Shown in pieces: positions 20,802 through 30,849 of a DNA stretch of 64,000 nucleotides. This DNA comes from Aphanomyces cochlioides. Lineage: Eukaryota > Oomycota > Saprolegniomycetes > Saprolegniales > Verrucalvaceae. The DNA is taken from positions 2,542,001 to 2,606,000 of the forward strand of contig JAHQRK010000007.1 of assembly GCA_019828595.1 (NCBI GenBank), written 5' to 3'. Both the position numbers and the translations under genes were made by a program. The notes under the pieces are model-generated. The model had not been told where the DNA came from. It did no database searches and saw only the letters and a list, made by a program, of their open reading frames with translations. Every line of letters begins with the position of its first letter. The first letter of the stretch is position 1.

Positions 20802-22007
20802 TTACTTGAAGTCGAAGATGGCGGCGTCCATGTACATGTTCTCTTGCTGGGTGGCTCGTGCGTTTTCAAGATGTGCAACGACTTGACTACTCTTTGGACG
20901 ATTTGCTGGGTCGTGCTGTAGACATGCACGAGCAATACGTGCTATTTCCTTCGGACATGATGCTGACACTTGAGGGCGAAGTTTGCCAGTCTTCAGTTGG
21001 TTCATTAGCTCTGTGTTGTGTAGACGTTGCGTATGGCCAGCAAACGGCGTCGTCCTCGTGTCTAATTCGATGAGAACCACTCCGAATGAGTACACGTCAA
21101 TGCCCTCGTCGTAATCGTCGCCGTAGAGTACTTCAGGGGCTGTCCATTCTAGTGTGCCCACTACATATGCACAACATCAGCGAGACTAGGATACGAGAAT
21201 TGTACCCCCTCGATGCGACATCATCACGTCAAAGGTGCGTTCGCGGGCAGAGCCAAAATTGGTCAGTTTAGCTGTACCATTCATGGCCAAAAGCACTGAT
21301 TTTGCTTGAATATCGCGATGTAGAATCTACAAGCTGTGGTGACGATGGCATGAGACGAAAAATACCGGAGGTTTGAATGCATGCAAGTATGCAATAGCTC
21401 GTGCAATGTTGAGGGCAATAGCTAGCTTTTCAGACTCCCACGTCAATTTGACTTGAGTATTCTCTAGCGTCTCCCGGAGCGAGTGTCCTTCCTACAAGGG
21501 CATTCAAATGTCTCGAAGGTGCAGCGGAGACCACACCACAAACTCTGTAACACAGTGGAGCCCAATACCGTCGATCGCATAGAAACCAATGAAGCTGACA
21601 ATGTTTGGGTGGTGTAATTTCGCAAGTGTGATGATTTCTTTGGTGAGATCCTTGCCGCTGTTCTCGTGGAGACGTTTCACAACAACGGGGTGATGGTTGT
21701 AATGACCAAGTAGAAATTCTTCACCCGTGTCTATCGACGTGGAAATGGACCGGATGATCATAACATCTTCTGCATCGAGTTCTCTTTGGCCCGCCAATGG
21801 CTTGAGTGCTTCAGGCAGCGATGGCTCGTCGACGTCGAGAAAAGTCGATTGAATCGGTCGAAGCAGCGTGAAGAGCGAAAAGCGCTTGGTGAACGTTGCG
21901 TCTTCGACTGGGCTTTCTAGGATCGCTCGAGGAGAGTACCCCGAAACGATAAGATCGTCTTTAGACCGCCCTCGGGCTAACCTGGCGATGCTTGGGGTGC
22001 ATCCCAT
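20802..22007 (-). CDS. Predicted N-myristoylated TKL kinase-like protein (HRD kept, NFG)
   Basis: Exons 22007-21537, 21491-21366, 21326-21206 and 21160-20802 with introns of 45, 39 and 45 nt give 358 residues. It starts MGCTPS, again a myristoylation signal. The kinase core has VVVKRL, HCVTEFVEGHSL, catalytic loop ILHRDIQAKSVLL, NFG in place of DFG, WTAPE and DVYSFGVVLIELDTR. The HRD Asp is kept but the DFG Asp is Asn and the Asn normally five residues after HRD is Ser, so it is probably inactive or metal-independent. It is clearly a tandem paralogue of the 18595-19770 gene: both share DVYSFGV and an ELDTR..PFA segment. Confidence 0.8.
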
Positions 22008-22157
22008 CTTGGCGAATGTCCCATGGCTGCACTTGGTAGAGGAGATGGCGCGCCACTTGAAATATTGTCAACGACCAATCAAATTGGGTTCTCTCACATT
22101 AGTCAATGACGTTTTCTGTGTTCTTTATTGGTAAATATTCAAATTTAAATATAATTA

Positions 22158-22175
22158 GGGCCCATCTGGATTCCA
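22158..22175 (+). repeat. Harbinger left terminal inverted repeat
   Basis: Starts GGGC directly after the TTA duplication. Confidence 0.85.
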
Positions 22176-22406
22176 CGAAAAACAAAATAATATACCGTTT
22201 TTTGGTATATTTTTTTGAAGTAATTAAATTATCTGATTTAAAAATTATTGCTGTGTGGACGCCATTTTCTTGATAATTTTTCTACAATTTTTTACCATTT
22301 TATACAATTTTTTATATTCCTCCTTTGACCAGAATATTTTTATGTGCGCGCAATAAAACGAAGTCATTTTTCGAAATTGAGAACACGCGCCAACTTCTTG
22401 CTCAGC

Positions 22407-23303
22407 ATGACACTGTGGACTGAAGAGCTTGACAAGATCTGGTTGAACGAGATGATTCATCAAGCTCATGTTCTTGGAAAAACATCGAACACAGGTTTCA
22501 AGAAGGAAGCGTGGCGCGCAGCGCTTGAAAAGCTGAATGCAGTACCTGGATGCTCATTCGAGATGGAGCAGTTGAAGTCTCGCCACATGAACCTCAAATC
22601 GGCTTTCTCGGTGGCTTACAAAATGGCCAACGCTTCCGGTATGGGCTTTGAGCGAACAACGTGCCGTGTTCAGTGTCTATCAACATCATGGGACGCTTTT
22701 CTCGACGGCAAAAGCGACGATGTCAAGAAATGGATGAACAAGCCATTTCCCCTGTTTGACTTATGCGAACGTTTGTATGAGGGAACTCTCGCACAAGGAG
22801 CCCATGTCATTTCATCTGCAAACGCAGTCCAAGCGACTACAAGGGAGATACTCGACTTCGTTGACAATGGGAGTGATTACGAGAACCAAGATGATAACAC
22901 TACTAGTCACAATATTTTTGATGGAACTCAATTGGTTCAGCCTGATGCCGATGGTGAGCCATCACAGAAGAAGCGTCGACGAGTACCAAGTGGTGAATCA
23001 CCAGCTCCTCAAAGAAGTCGACAATCAGCAGCGTCTGTGCTAGCACAAGAGCTGAAAAATCAATCAGACAGTATCACAAACGAACTGGCACTGTTTTCGA
23101 AAGCTTTACTTGGAAGTGATGCGCGGGACAAGCGAACAACGCTTGAAACAGCAATAGACGAGCTACAAAACACGTTCAACAATGTTTTAGACGAAGAAGA
23201 TTTTCTTCTTGCTTGCGATGTCTTGATGGATGAAACGAAAGCTCTTATTTTTTTGCAGTTAAAAGGCGAACGTCGTGAAGCATGGATTCGCCGACAAGTT
23301 TAA
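22407..23303 (+). CDS. Harbinger Myb/SANT-like DNA-binding protein
   Basis: 298 residues from the ATG at 22407; the frame is open upstream but has no earlier ATG. Residues 1-100 (LWTEELDKIWLNEM, KKEAWRAALEKLN, LKSRHMNLKSAFSVAYKM) form the Myb_DNA-bind_3 fold that Harbinger elements use for nuclear import and TIR binding by the transposase. A basic KKRRR patch follows near residue 195. It converges with the transposase gene, whose stop is 129 bases downstream. Confidence 0.8.
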   Translation: MTLWTEELDKIWLNEMIHQAHVLGKTSNTGFKKEAWRAALEKLNAVPGCSFEMEQLKSRHMNLKSAFSVAYKMANASGMGFERTTCRVQCLSTSWDAFLDGKSDDVKKWMNKPFPLFDLCERLYEGTLAQGAHVISSANAVQATTREILDFVDNGSDYENQDDNTTSHNIFDGTQLVQPDADGEPSQKKRRRVPSGESPAPQRSRQSAASVLAQELKNQSDSITNELALFSKALLGSDARDKRTTLETAIDELQNTFNNVLDEEDFLLACDVLMDETKALIFLQLKGERREAWIRRQV

Positions 23304-23432
23304 CTATCAACAGAACATTAGCCATAACGTCAGTCGCATTAATTTGATTTTACTTTCTGCCTGTGCGACTGCTTAAAACGTTTGATATTGGGCCCACATG
23401 GCTTCTGCAATACCGTCCCTCCACTTCTTTGC

Positions 23433-24539
23433 TTAGGCGCTTTCCATTTCAGGATGATGCTGGGGTCGATCAGCATCTGTCATTGGCTCTCGATTGCTCA
23501 ATCGCATGGCTTGAATGGTTTCGCGTACGTATACGTCGTTACGGCATCCATGCATGCGAATGAAATTGTGGATGACGCACAAAACCAATACCAATTGCAC
23601 TTGAAATGGATAGTCATAGTGAACTGGGTGAGCCAAGACTGGAAACCATGCTTTGAGGATACCAAAAATGCGTTCGATGACATTCCTCAGCATGGCATGC
23701 CTGAGGTTGAACAGTTCTTCCTTGTTGGCGGGAGCTTGCTTTCCTCGTCCAAATTCTTTGAGATGGTAGAGAACTGATCGATAGGGAGTCAAGCATTTTG
23801 TGGTAAGAGCAAAACCAGCGTCCATTATATCAAAGAAATCGATTGGCAGCATAAATCCATGGGATAGCGCGTCGGAGTATACTTTTCCATCTCCTGCTGA
23901 CCCTTCCCATCCAGCAAGGATATAAGTAAACATAAGATCAAAATCACATGCCCCCAAGACATTCATAGTGATTCCTTTTCTTCCTTGAAATGGCGCCACT
24001 TCGGCTTGTGGAACGGAAACTGGGATGTGGGTGCTATCGACGGCCATTCGACACTTCTCGAAAAACGGGTAAAACTTGCTGTTCCCATAGATTGCTTTGG
24101 GAACTTGGCTCTCGTTTGAAGGTATTTGTATGTAGATCGAAGCAATTGCGCTCAATGCTGCCATAACTGAACGTAAATGCCTCGTAATGGTCTCTCCAGA
24201 GAGCTGGCAACGATCTTGGAGCTGAGCACTTGACGCGTGTTGACCAGAAAAATACAGAAAAATCCCCAGTTGCTCATTGACCCCAACGTTGCGTGTTGGT
24301 TTTAAACCACCGTATTCGACGAGTTCTTGAACAAGAGAGCGGAAAACCGATCGTGGCATTCGGAAATTCTCCACAAACGCTGCTTCATTCCCTTGAAGCA
24401 TCTCTTCCATCCAAAGCTTTCCAGACAGCATTGATATTCGTTTAGGAGTCTTCACCATAAACGCAAGGTTGTGGTATCGGCAGTACTTGAGTATGAAATC
24501 ACGGCGGCGTACTTTGACCCAGCGTCGGATGAACAGCAC
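23433..24539 (-). CDS. PIF/Harbinger DDE transposase
   Basis: A single 368-residue ORF. The first catalytic Asp lies in CRMAVDSTHIPVS, the second in FFDIMDAGFALT and the Glu in NVIERIFGILKAWFP, with the typical LVLCVIHNFIRMHG end (DDE_Tnp_4 family). N-terminal helices (QLQDRCQLSGETITRHLRSVM) are the HTH region. It cuts and pastes the element at TWA targets. No frameshift is seen, so the copy may be active. Confidence 0.85.
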   Translation of the reverse strand: MLFIRRWVKVRRRDFILKYCRYHNLAFMVKTPKRISMLSGKLWMEEMLQGNEAAFVENFRMPRSVFRSLVQELVEYGGLKPTRNVGVNEQLGIFLYFSGQHASSAQLQDRCQLSGETITRHLRSVMAALSAIASIYIQIPSNESQVPKAIYGNSKFYPFFEKCRMAVDSTHIPVSVPQAEVAPFQGRKGITMNVLGACDFDLMFTYILAGWEGSAGDGKVYSDALSHGFMLPIDFFDIMDAGFALTTKCLTPYRSVLYHLKEFGRGKQAPANKEELFNLRHAMLRNVIERIFGILKAWFPVLAHPVHYDYPFQVQLVLVLCVIHNFIRMHGCRNDVYVRETIQAMRLSNREPMTDADRPQHHPEMESA

Positions 24540-24703
24540 TCAGAGTCGACGGTCAACCATGGTGAAAGGATTTTTTTGAAGTCTCCAAGAACTGTATCCA
24601 AACAAACTGTAATATTTTTGACCGGGCAAAATATTGCAAGAAAATAGGCTCCCATATTTCTGGGATCAAAAATTCGATATTATTTTTTGGAAAATATTTT
24701 GAC

Positions 24704-24721
24704 TGGCATCCAGAGGCGCCC
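24704..24721 (-). repeat. Harbinger right terminal inverted repeat
   Basis: Ends GGCGCCC directly before the TTA duplication at 24722-24724. Confidence 0.85.
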
Positions 24722-24724
24722 TTA

Positions 24725-25086
24725 AAGTAATTTGATTGGATAATGGGTTCAATTAATTTTGCTTTTTATCTAATTACATTGCATTTCATAACAAAATTTG
24801 ATTTTTAGCCAATCATCTGCTATTGATTGCCATCATAAAAAGTGCATTGAACCCTTCGATTGATTTTGTCTCAGGTAGCTTTAGATCAAACCACAAGATG
24901 GATGGGTCGATAAATATCCCCAAGCGCTCAAAGAGTTGTGCAGTCCTTTCCTTGAAAATTATTGAATGGCCCGAAATTAATTGATTAACATTCGTAAATA
25001 TATTTTTGAAAATCTCTCAAACTAATGAAGTTTTTTTATTGGCTACTTTTAGCCAATGAAATCATCAAATTCAATCCCAGGTAATC
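24725..25086. promoter_or_regulatory. AT-rich TyrRS promoter region with CCAAT boxes
   Basis: TTTGATTGG near 24732, TAGCCAATCAT near 24807, TTATTGGCTAC near 25037 and TAGCCAATGAAAT near 25050. No coding sequence is seen. Confidence 0.45.
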
Positions 25087-26593
25087 ATGAGCCGAGCAGT
25101 CCAAGCTTTGCGGCAGCGCGGTCTCCTTGCTGGCTTGACGCACGAACATGCTCTGGCTGTGCTTGACACAGCTATTTCTCAGCCTCGTGGCAAGGCCAAG
25201 TCGGTCGGTGTCTACTGTGGCTTTGATCCAACTGCTTCGTCGTTGCATGTTGGCAACTTGGTGACAGTCATGGCCTTGCGTCATTTTCAACTGGCTGGAG
25301 TCAAACCCATCGTTCTGGTGCGTCGATTAATGTGAACATCGTAGCTAGAAAAAGATTGCAGGTTGGAGGCGCCACTGGTATGATTGGAGATCCCAGCATG
25401 CGTTCAGACGAGCGTGTCATGTTGTCAGCCGAAGCTGTCGAGGCCAATTCACGCCACTTGGTCGATAGTTTGAGCAAAGTGCTCGACTTTGACTGCCCTA
25501 AGGTACTCAAAGCTCTGACTTCAGTTTATGCCAAGGGATATTCTAGGTTGGTGCTGTTGTGGCCAACAATTTCAACTGGCATGGAGGCATGTCAGTTATC
25601 GACTGGATGCGGGAATGCGGTCGCTATGCTCGTGTCAACTCCATGGTTGCTAGAGACAGCGTCAAACGTCGCCTAGAAAGCGACCACGGACTGAGCTTTC
25701 TCGAGTTCTCGTACCAATTGTTCCAAGCGTATGATTTCTTGCATCTCTACCGCGAGCACAATTGCCTTGTCCAAGTCGGTGGCAGTGATCAATGGGGCAA
25801 TATCGTCGCTGGCATTGATCTCGTGCGTAAGGCAGAAGGTCAGGAAGTCTATGGTGTCACGCTGCCTCTTTTGACGACTGCGTCGGGCGAAAAGTACGGA
25901 AAATCTGCTGGTAATGCAGTTTGGCTGGATGCAAACAAGACCTCTGTTGTACGGGCGAGCATGAACCTCAGAATTTTTCAAAGTCATTCTAGTTTGATTT
26001 TTACCAATACTTCATTCGCACCGAAGACGTCGATGTTGGCAATCTCCTCAAGACTTTTACTTTCCTCGACGTCGACGAGATCGAAGTCATCCTTGCCGAC
26101 CACGCCAAGCAGCCTGAACAACGCCGAGCTCAACAAATCCTCGCTGGTAAGCAAACTCCATCACAAGAGTTAGATATTCTGTGTCTTGTTAGAGCATGCA
26201 ACCAAGATGATCCATGGCGAAAAGGCGTTGGAAGAAGCTCAAGCTGCAGCACGTGTCCTCTTTGGCGGTGGTTTGTCTGTTGCTGACATTCTAGCGATTG
26301 ATGCGCCCAACTCGACGCTGTCGTTGGCCCAACTTGTCGATCAAAAAGTGATCGACCTGGTCACGCAAGTCGGTGCAAGTCCCACGAAAGGTTCAATTCT
26401 GCCTCCTACTTCTCGACTGACGGTGGTATTCGTAGCGGAAGCGCGACGACTGATTAAAGCTGGCGGATTGTACATCAACAATGTGCGCGTCGAGTCCGAG
26501 ACAGCGGTGATTACTGCCGCAGATGTGATTGACGGGCGCGCTATGCTTCTCCGCACTGGCAAACGCAACTACCACGTCATTCGTGTAGCTTAA
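25087..26593 (+). CDS. YARS2: Tyrosyl-tRNA synthetase, bacterial/mitochondrial type
   Basis: Exons 25087-25317, 25362-25502, 25547-25948, 25993-26146 and 26193-26593 with introns of 44, 44, 44 and 46 nt; all phases fit and give 442 residues. It charges tRNA-Tyr. The class I HIGH-like motif is SSLHVGN, the KMSKS-like motif is EKYGKS, and VGGSDQWGNIVAG plus NNFNWHGGMSVIDW are specific to bacterial-type TyrRS. The C-terminus is an S4-like RNA-binding domain (ARRLIKAGGLYINNVRV). Bacterial type suggests a mitochondrial enzyme. The N-terminus SRAVQALRQRGLL is basic and could help targeting. Confidence 0.93.
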
Positions 26594-26686
26594 TCTCAAG
26601 AAACTCGTTCTCAACTCATCTCTCATCTTGGAGCTGCTAGCATATTATAGACTAGCTGGGATATCTAGCTAGTGGTACACAAGAAA

Positions 26687-26859
26687 ATGTACGAGCAGTA
26701 CCGTCAAGATGAACATCAAGTTGTCACGCCGATTCATGCTACGGTAAGCAGCCCAAAGCATGGTTTGAGCTTCCAGTCGCCTTGACACTCTTGTAGCTTG
26801 ATGTGCAGGACATTATTCGCAAAACAACAGCGACTATTCAAAAATCCAACGTGGATTAG
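26687..26859 (+). CDS. Possible 39-residue small protein with one intron
   Basis: Exons 26687-26743 and 26797-26859 around a 53-nt GTAAGC...TTGTAG intron encode MYEQYRQDEHQ...KSNVD and a stop. Splicing joins an acidic part to a helix (LDVQDIIRKTTATIQKS). It begins 93 bases after the TyrRS stop. It could be the 3' remnant of a longer gene. No family is recognised. Confidence 0.3.
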
Positions 26860-27103
26860 CCCAGTAGATGTTAGCCCTAGGCGAATTGCATATATCTCCA
26901 AGGTATCGAAGAGAGCAATCGTGATTGATGCCAGTCATGGGGAAAATACTATTTAATATTAGAGAGATTTTGCTATGTAAAATTTCCCATTCAAAGTTTC
27001 TTGTGCGCCTGACCCAAGCCTCCACAGGAAAATTTGACGAAGAAATTTCCTTGTTTAAAATTCTGACTGGACATAAGTTTGCACACAGCTTTTTTCATTT
27101 GAA

Positions 27104-27938
27104 ATGGCGGAGGACGCGACGATCGAGAACGAAAAGAAGCGTAAATCTGCGTACAGATTCAAGGCAGCCTCTGACATTGACCTTCTAAAGGAGGTCATGC
27201 TCATTCAGCCCTTTGCTGCGGCCTATGGCCAGACAAAGAGCTGCTGGGAAGAATTCTCGGACAATTTGTGTGCGATTTACGGTAGCGTTTTGACAGGACA
27301 GGGATGCAGAAAACGTTTCGACGATCTCATGGCAGCCTTCAAGGAGCAATCGACAGCATCCTTGAGGGCATCTGGAACAGATGAAGAGTATCTCGAGCGA
27401 GATCAACTCCTCCAAGATTTGTCGGACATGGTACAATCTGTCATTTCTTAGCTTGCTAACCTGTGCGTAGATAGATGTGATTTTACTAGAGAAAAAGACG
27501 AAAAAAGAGCTTAAAGATGATAAAGTTGACAGGCGTGAAACGGATGGACACGCTATTCGTGATGCTGCAATGTATGCGCTCAAGCGTAAAAGTATCGATG
27601 GTGAAAGCAATTCGACTCGAGAAAAGCCGGCCAAGCGCTCAACACCCCTCAGCACTACGTCCGCCAGTGCAATTGACGTTGTCACAACGATGATGGAAAA
27701 GGCCAACGCAAACAAGAACGAAGAATTGGCTCTGCAACGAGAAGCCACAATCATTTCACAGCGGAAACGTGAGCTAGAAGAAGCTCGATTTCATCTTGAC
27801 AAGTTTGAACGAGAAGAGCGGCTTGCCATTGAGAAACGAGAGCGTGAAGAGCGGTTTACTTTGGGCAAGATGGAGAGAGAGAGTCAAATCCGCTTGATGC
27901 ATGAGGTTATTGCAATGCTTAAAACAAAAAATAAATAG
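27104..27938 (+). CDS. Myb/SANT-like protein with charged coiled coil (transposon-borne)
   Basis: Exons 27104-27430 and 27471-27938 around a 40-nt intron give 264 residues. The first 110 residues are a Myb-like fold (YRFKAASDIDLLKEV, AYGQTKSCWEEFSDNL, GCRKRFDDLMAAFKEQ). The C-terminal 100 residues form a long charged helix (REREERFTLGKMERES). It is probably the DNA-binding partner of the truncated transposase in the same element. The frame is intact. Confidence 0.7.
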
Positions 27939-28050
27939 TACTTGAGCAGTCTTAGTAGTTACTATTTTCTTGAATTTTTAAAACATATAGATAATTGTAA
28001 TGATAACCAAGAATGATAATATTATTATAGTTATACTATAATAGTACTAT

Positions 28051-28524
28051 CTATATTATAATTTGCTCCCCGGCTCCTTGACTGTGAATTGAAGCCGCAC
28101 ACGACTCCATCCAGCTGCTGTCAAGTCGAGCATGGTCCCAAACGAGAAGTTCTTTAAAAAGGTCGTAAATGTGGTGCATGACTGTGTTTGATATAGACGA
28201 CAAAGCTTCTCGGCTCTGGCCAAACATATGAACCATCGTTCCAAGACGATGAGGCCAAGCAAGTCTATTGAGGAGAATGCAGAGAGCTTCTACAGCGTCA
28301 GCCCTATAACGACTCGTCGTTACGACTGGTTCGGGAATTTCGTGTAGCCGCACAAGTTGGAAGATGTTGTCCTTATTGAATCGAAAGTTGAAAATACACG
28401 TTGAATTTGTCTTTGTCTTCAAATCAAACCTGCCACGGGGTATTGTTATGGCTTTGGTGCACTTGGCTTCTTCGTCGAGTAGTAGCGCCACCACCGGTAG
28501 CACATCCATCAATTCTCCATCCAT
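28051..28524 (-). pseudogene. N-terminal fragment of a Harbinger-like transposase
   Basis: 157 codons. The region FNFRFNKDNIFQLVRL to MFGQSREALSSISN is the helical N-terminal part of a DDE transposase. The frame ends just after LLVWDHARLD and the catalytic DDE domain is missing, so the element cannot move itself. Confidence 0.6.
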
Positions 28525-28738
28525 GGCAAAAAAGTGAATGGTTCCAGTGGCAAAAACATGGTCACAGGAAAATTCATTATGAGAGTTTTCTGAAAACTTC
28601 TAAAGGAAATTTCTTGTAGCAAAATCTCTCTATTATTCCATTCACTCGAATGAAAGAATATATTTATTTGCAAGCAACATGCAATGGAATAAATTATTCG
28701 AATTATTCCTGGTCTACATGCATGAATCGCACACTGAG

Positions 28739-28876
28739 TTATGGCTCATTGTCGCTTAGATCTCCGATGAGCTCGTCATACTCGTCTTGATCTTCGCGTC
28801 TGTCACCAAGTGCATGCTTGGCAATCGAGAAAAAACGCTCGCATAAATTGCTTGTAGGAAGCAAAAAGCGTCCTGA
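28739..28876 (-). pseudogene. hAT transposase C-terminal dimerisation relic
   Basis: About 45 codons ending at a TAA (28741-28739) read LSGRFLLPTSNLCERFFSIA and continue to ALGDRRED. The PTSN.CER.FS signature is the conserved hAT dimerisation motif. No upstream catalytic part is found. Confidence 0.55.
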
Positions 28877-29014
28877 TAGCAAAATATATTTATCTATCAG
28901 TATTGAAGAAATAATTTATTCATAGGTAGAATTCCAAGAATTATTTATTTTTTACTCATATTTAAATATATTTTCTTTGAATATATTTTTACCCATGTGG
29001 TAGGTATGTCATGA

Positions 29015-30784
29015 CTAGACAAGACCTTTGAGTCGGAGCAAGGCAACGGCATTGCCCATTCCCGTTCGCATTGTAAACTCCGTGGCTACAATGAAAGAGT
29101 AAATGACGCCCGTCACAATGACGAGGTAATGGATTACCGTTGGATCGACACAATGTGTAGAGGAATTCGCTCACGCATCGTTTCAATTCCGTGTCCGTGG
29201 ACGTCATGAAAGAGCAAAAGCTTTCATGGAGCGATCCTTTCGTCAGTGGCGGTGGATTCATGGGGAGTTTGCTCAGTGGTTCTCTACAGAAATGGCATGT
29301 GTGGGCCTCAATAAGTTCACGATGGCGTACTTTGGAGCGATGATCTCGTCGTCGTCGTGGAAAATCGCGAGCTTCACCTTGCGAAATCCATCGCGATTTG
29401 CTTTGACGACGTGGTGCATCGCAATCACAGCTGGTGTCAGCACTTGCGTCGACCTAGCAGGCACAATGTAGCCTCGACGAGCTTGATGACCGACGTACTT
29501 GGACTTCTCGACGCGGATTTTCATAATCTACAAGTTTGAGGTATGGCAAAAGACAAAAAAAGGCCTCTACCGCATAGTCGACAAAGGCAATTAGATGCTC
29601 AACGCCGTGGTGGGCTTCAAAACGCTCCATCCAAGCGGGATGATGCACCATCAAGAGCAAATTGACCGCCTACAACATCAAGATTTAGCAGCAATTTAGA
29701 CTTGTAAGCTCTACATTGGACTTGAGTTTGAACAAAGTGGGTCGATTCGGGAATGCTAAGATTGAGCTAAGCAATGTCATAGCTCTAGAGACCACTGAAT
29801 CCAAGGATAGTCTCAGTCTTTACTCGTCTGTAAGCTCGGTAATGTGGCTCGGTAGCTCTGTCGTAGTCTAAGTCAGTGTTTTAGTTGATTTTGAATAACC
29901 AGAAGGCATTTCAGTACTTGCCACGTCGACGCGAGGACATAGAGTGCCTTTAAAAGCTCAGTGACGAGGGCGATGCGCTTGGTATCCGTTGGAAAGCGCT
30001 GGGGCTCGAAGCGAATGCAATACGAGATGGTCTACACGGTTGTTGTGACGAGTTTATGCTCGGGAGCTTTTCATACGGGTAAAATGCATTCCAAACCACG
30101 CAAGGTCTCCTGAATGTAGACAATTGCCCGTGCGTTTTCAAATGTAGCGAGGAGACATCTCCACACAAGCAGATGAAAATCCACTGACTGCGCCATCTAA
30201 GCGAGGTAAAGTTGAATTAGGGCATGAATCCTAGCGGTTCAACCTGCGCGAGTTTGAACAAGCGATCGTATAGTTGGGATGACAACAGCAACTCGACAAA
30301 GTCTGGCCGAGCATACACCGAATTGATGGCACATTTGAGTGCTTCGTTCACAACAGTTGGATCTGTGATCTCCGCAAGCTGTACGTATACTGCAAATGCC
30401 TGGGGAGAAAGCGTGAATCCAGGAATTTTCAGGCGTTCGCTGTACATCAAGCGACAAGATACAATCCACGGCGTCTCGTCCGCGGAGCAGGATCTTCACA
30501 GCTCTCAAGCATGTCAGCGTATCTACAATAGTAGGCTTTAATGACAAGTAAACTCTCTTTTGAACCTTGGGTCAATGGATCAATGCAAGTTTGCAACTTT
30601 GTCCAGATCTTGTTGCAGCTTTCGCGTTTTTGGTCACGTTTCCACACAAACGACGCAGTTGGGTCTTTAGCTTCGTTAGATTTCTATAGAGATGTCAAGG
30701 CACACCTTCATAAGTGTCACAAAAGGCATTCAACGCCGCAGTCCATTCGTCCGAGTTGGCGTGGCCTGACCAGAGTATTTCCAT
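29015..30784 (-). CDS. RIC8: RIC8 (synembryn), G-alpha chaperone and exchange factor
   Basis: Twelve exons: 30784-30706, 30664-30566, 30522-30446, 30399-30244, 30196-30077, 30031-29918, 29868-29825, 29785-29722, 29669-29571, 29527-29331, 29283-29138, 29085-29015, for 421 residues. Introns are 39-52 nt. Family marks: LTCLRAVKILLRGRDAVD, NEALKCAINSVYARP, ELLKALYVLAS, FRKVKLAIFHD, then MTSTDTELKRCVSEFLYTLC and the diagnostic end RTGMGNAVALLRLKGLV. RIC8 folds and activates heterotrimeric G-protein alpha subunits in the cytoplasm. The junction after 29722 uses an odd GTCC donor and is the least certain; a GTAGAG donor seven bases on breaks the frame. The protein is shorter than animal RIC8A (about 530). 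Confidence 0.85.
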
Positions 30785-30795
30785 GCAAAAAGATA

Positions 30796-30838
30796 TTTCC
30801 GGATAAAGATCCTGCAGACATGACACATTATCCGGATG
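30796..30838. promoter_or_regulatory. TCCGGATAA motifs upstream of RIC8
   Basis: TTTCCGGATAAAG near 30796 and ATTATCCGGATGA near 30828, 12-55 bases upstream of the minus-strand ATG at 30784. Confidence 0.5.
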
Positions 30839-30849
30839 ACCAACGAAAA

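Larger units (their letters stand above)
22158..24721. mobile_element. PIF/Harbinger DNA transposon, 2,564 bp, apparently complete
   Basis: Imperfect 18-bp terminal inverted repeats (22158-22175, GGGCCCATCTGGATTCCA; 24704-24721, its near complement, 15 of 18 matching) are flanked by the 3-bp duplication TTA (22155-22157 and 24722-24724), which matches the TWA target of Harbinger elements. Inside are two convergent ORFs, a Myb/SANT-like protein and a DDE transposase, the standard Harbinger pair. Confidence 0.9.
26961..28631. mobile_element. Harbinger-like element, 1.67 kb, deletion derivative
   Basis: Perfect 15-bp inverted ends AGAGAGATTTTGCTA (26961-26975, and its complement at 28617-28631) extend with near matches to AAATTTCC, and both sides are flanked by ATT (26958-26960 and 28632-28634). 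Inside are an intact Myb-like gene and only an N-terminal piece of a transposase, in the same convergent layout as the complete Harbinger 2.2 kb away, but with unrelated ends. Confidence 0.75.
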
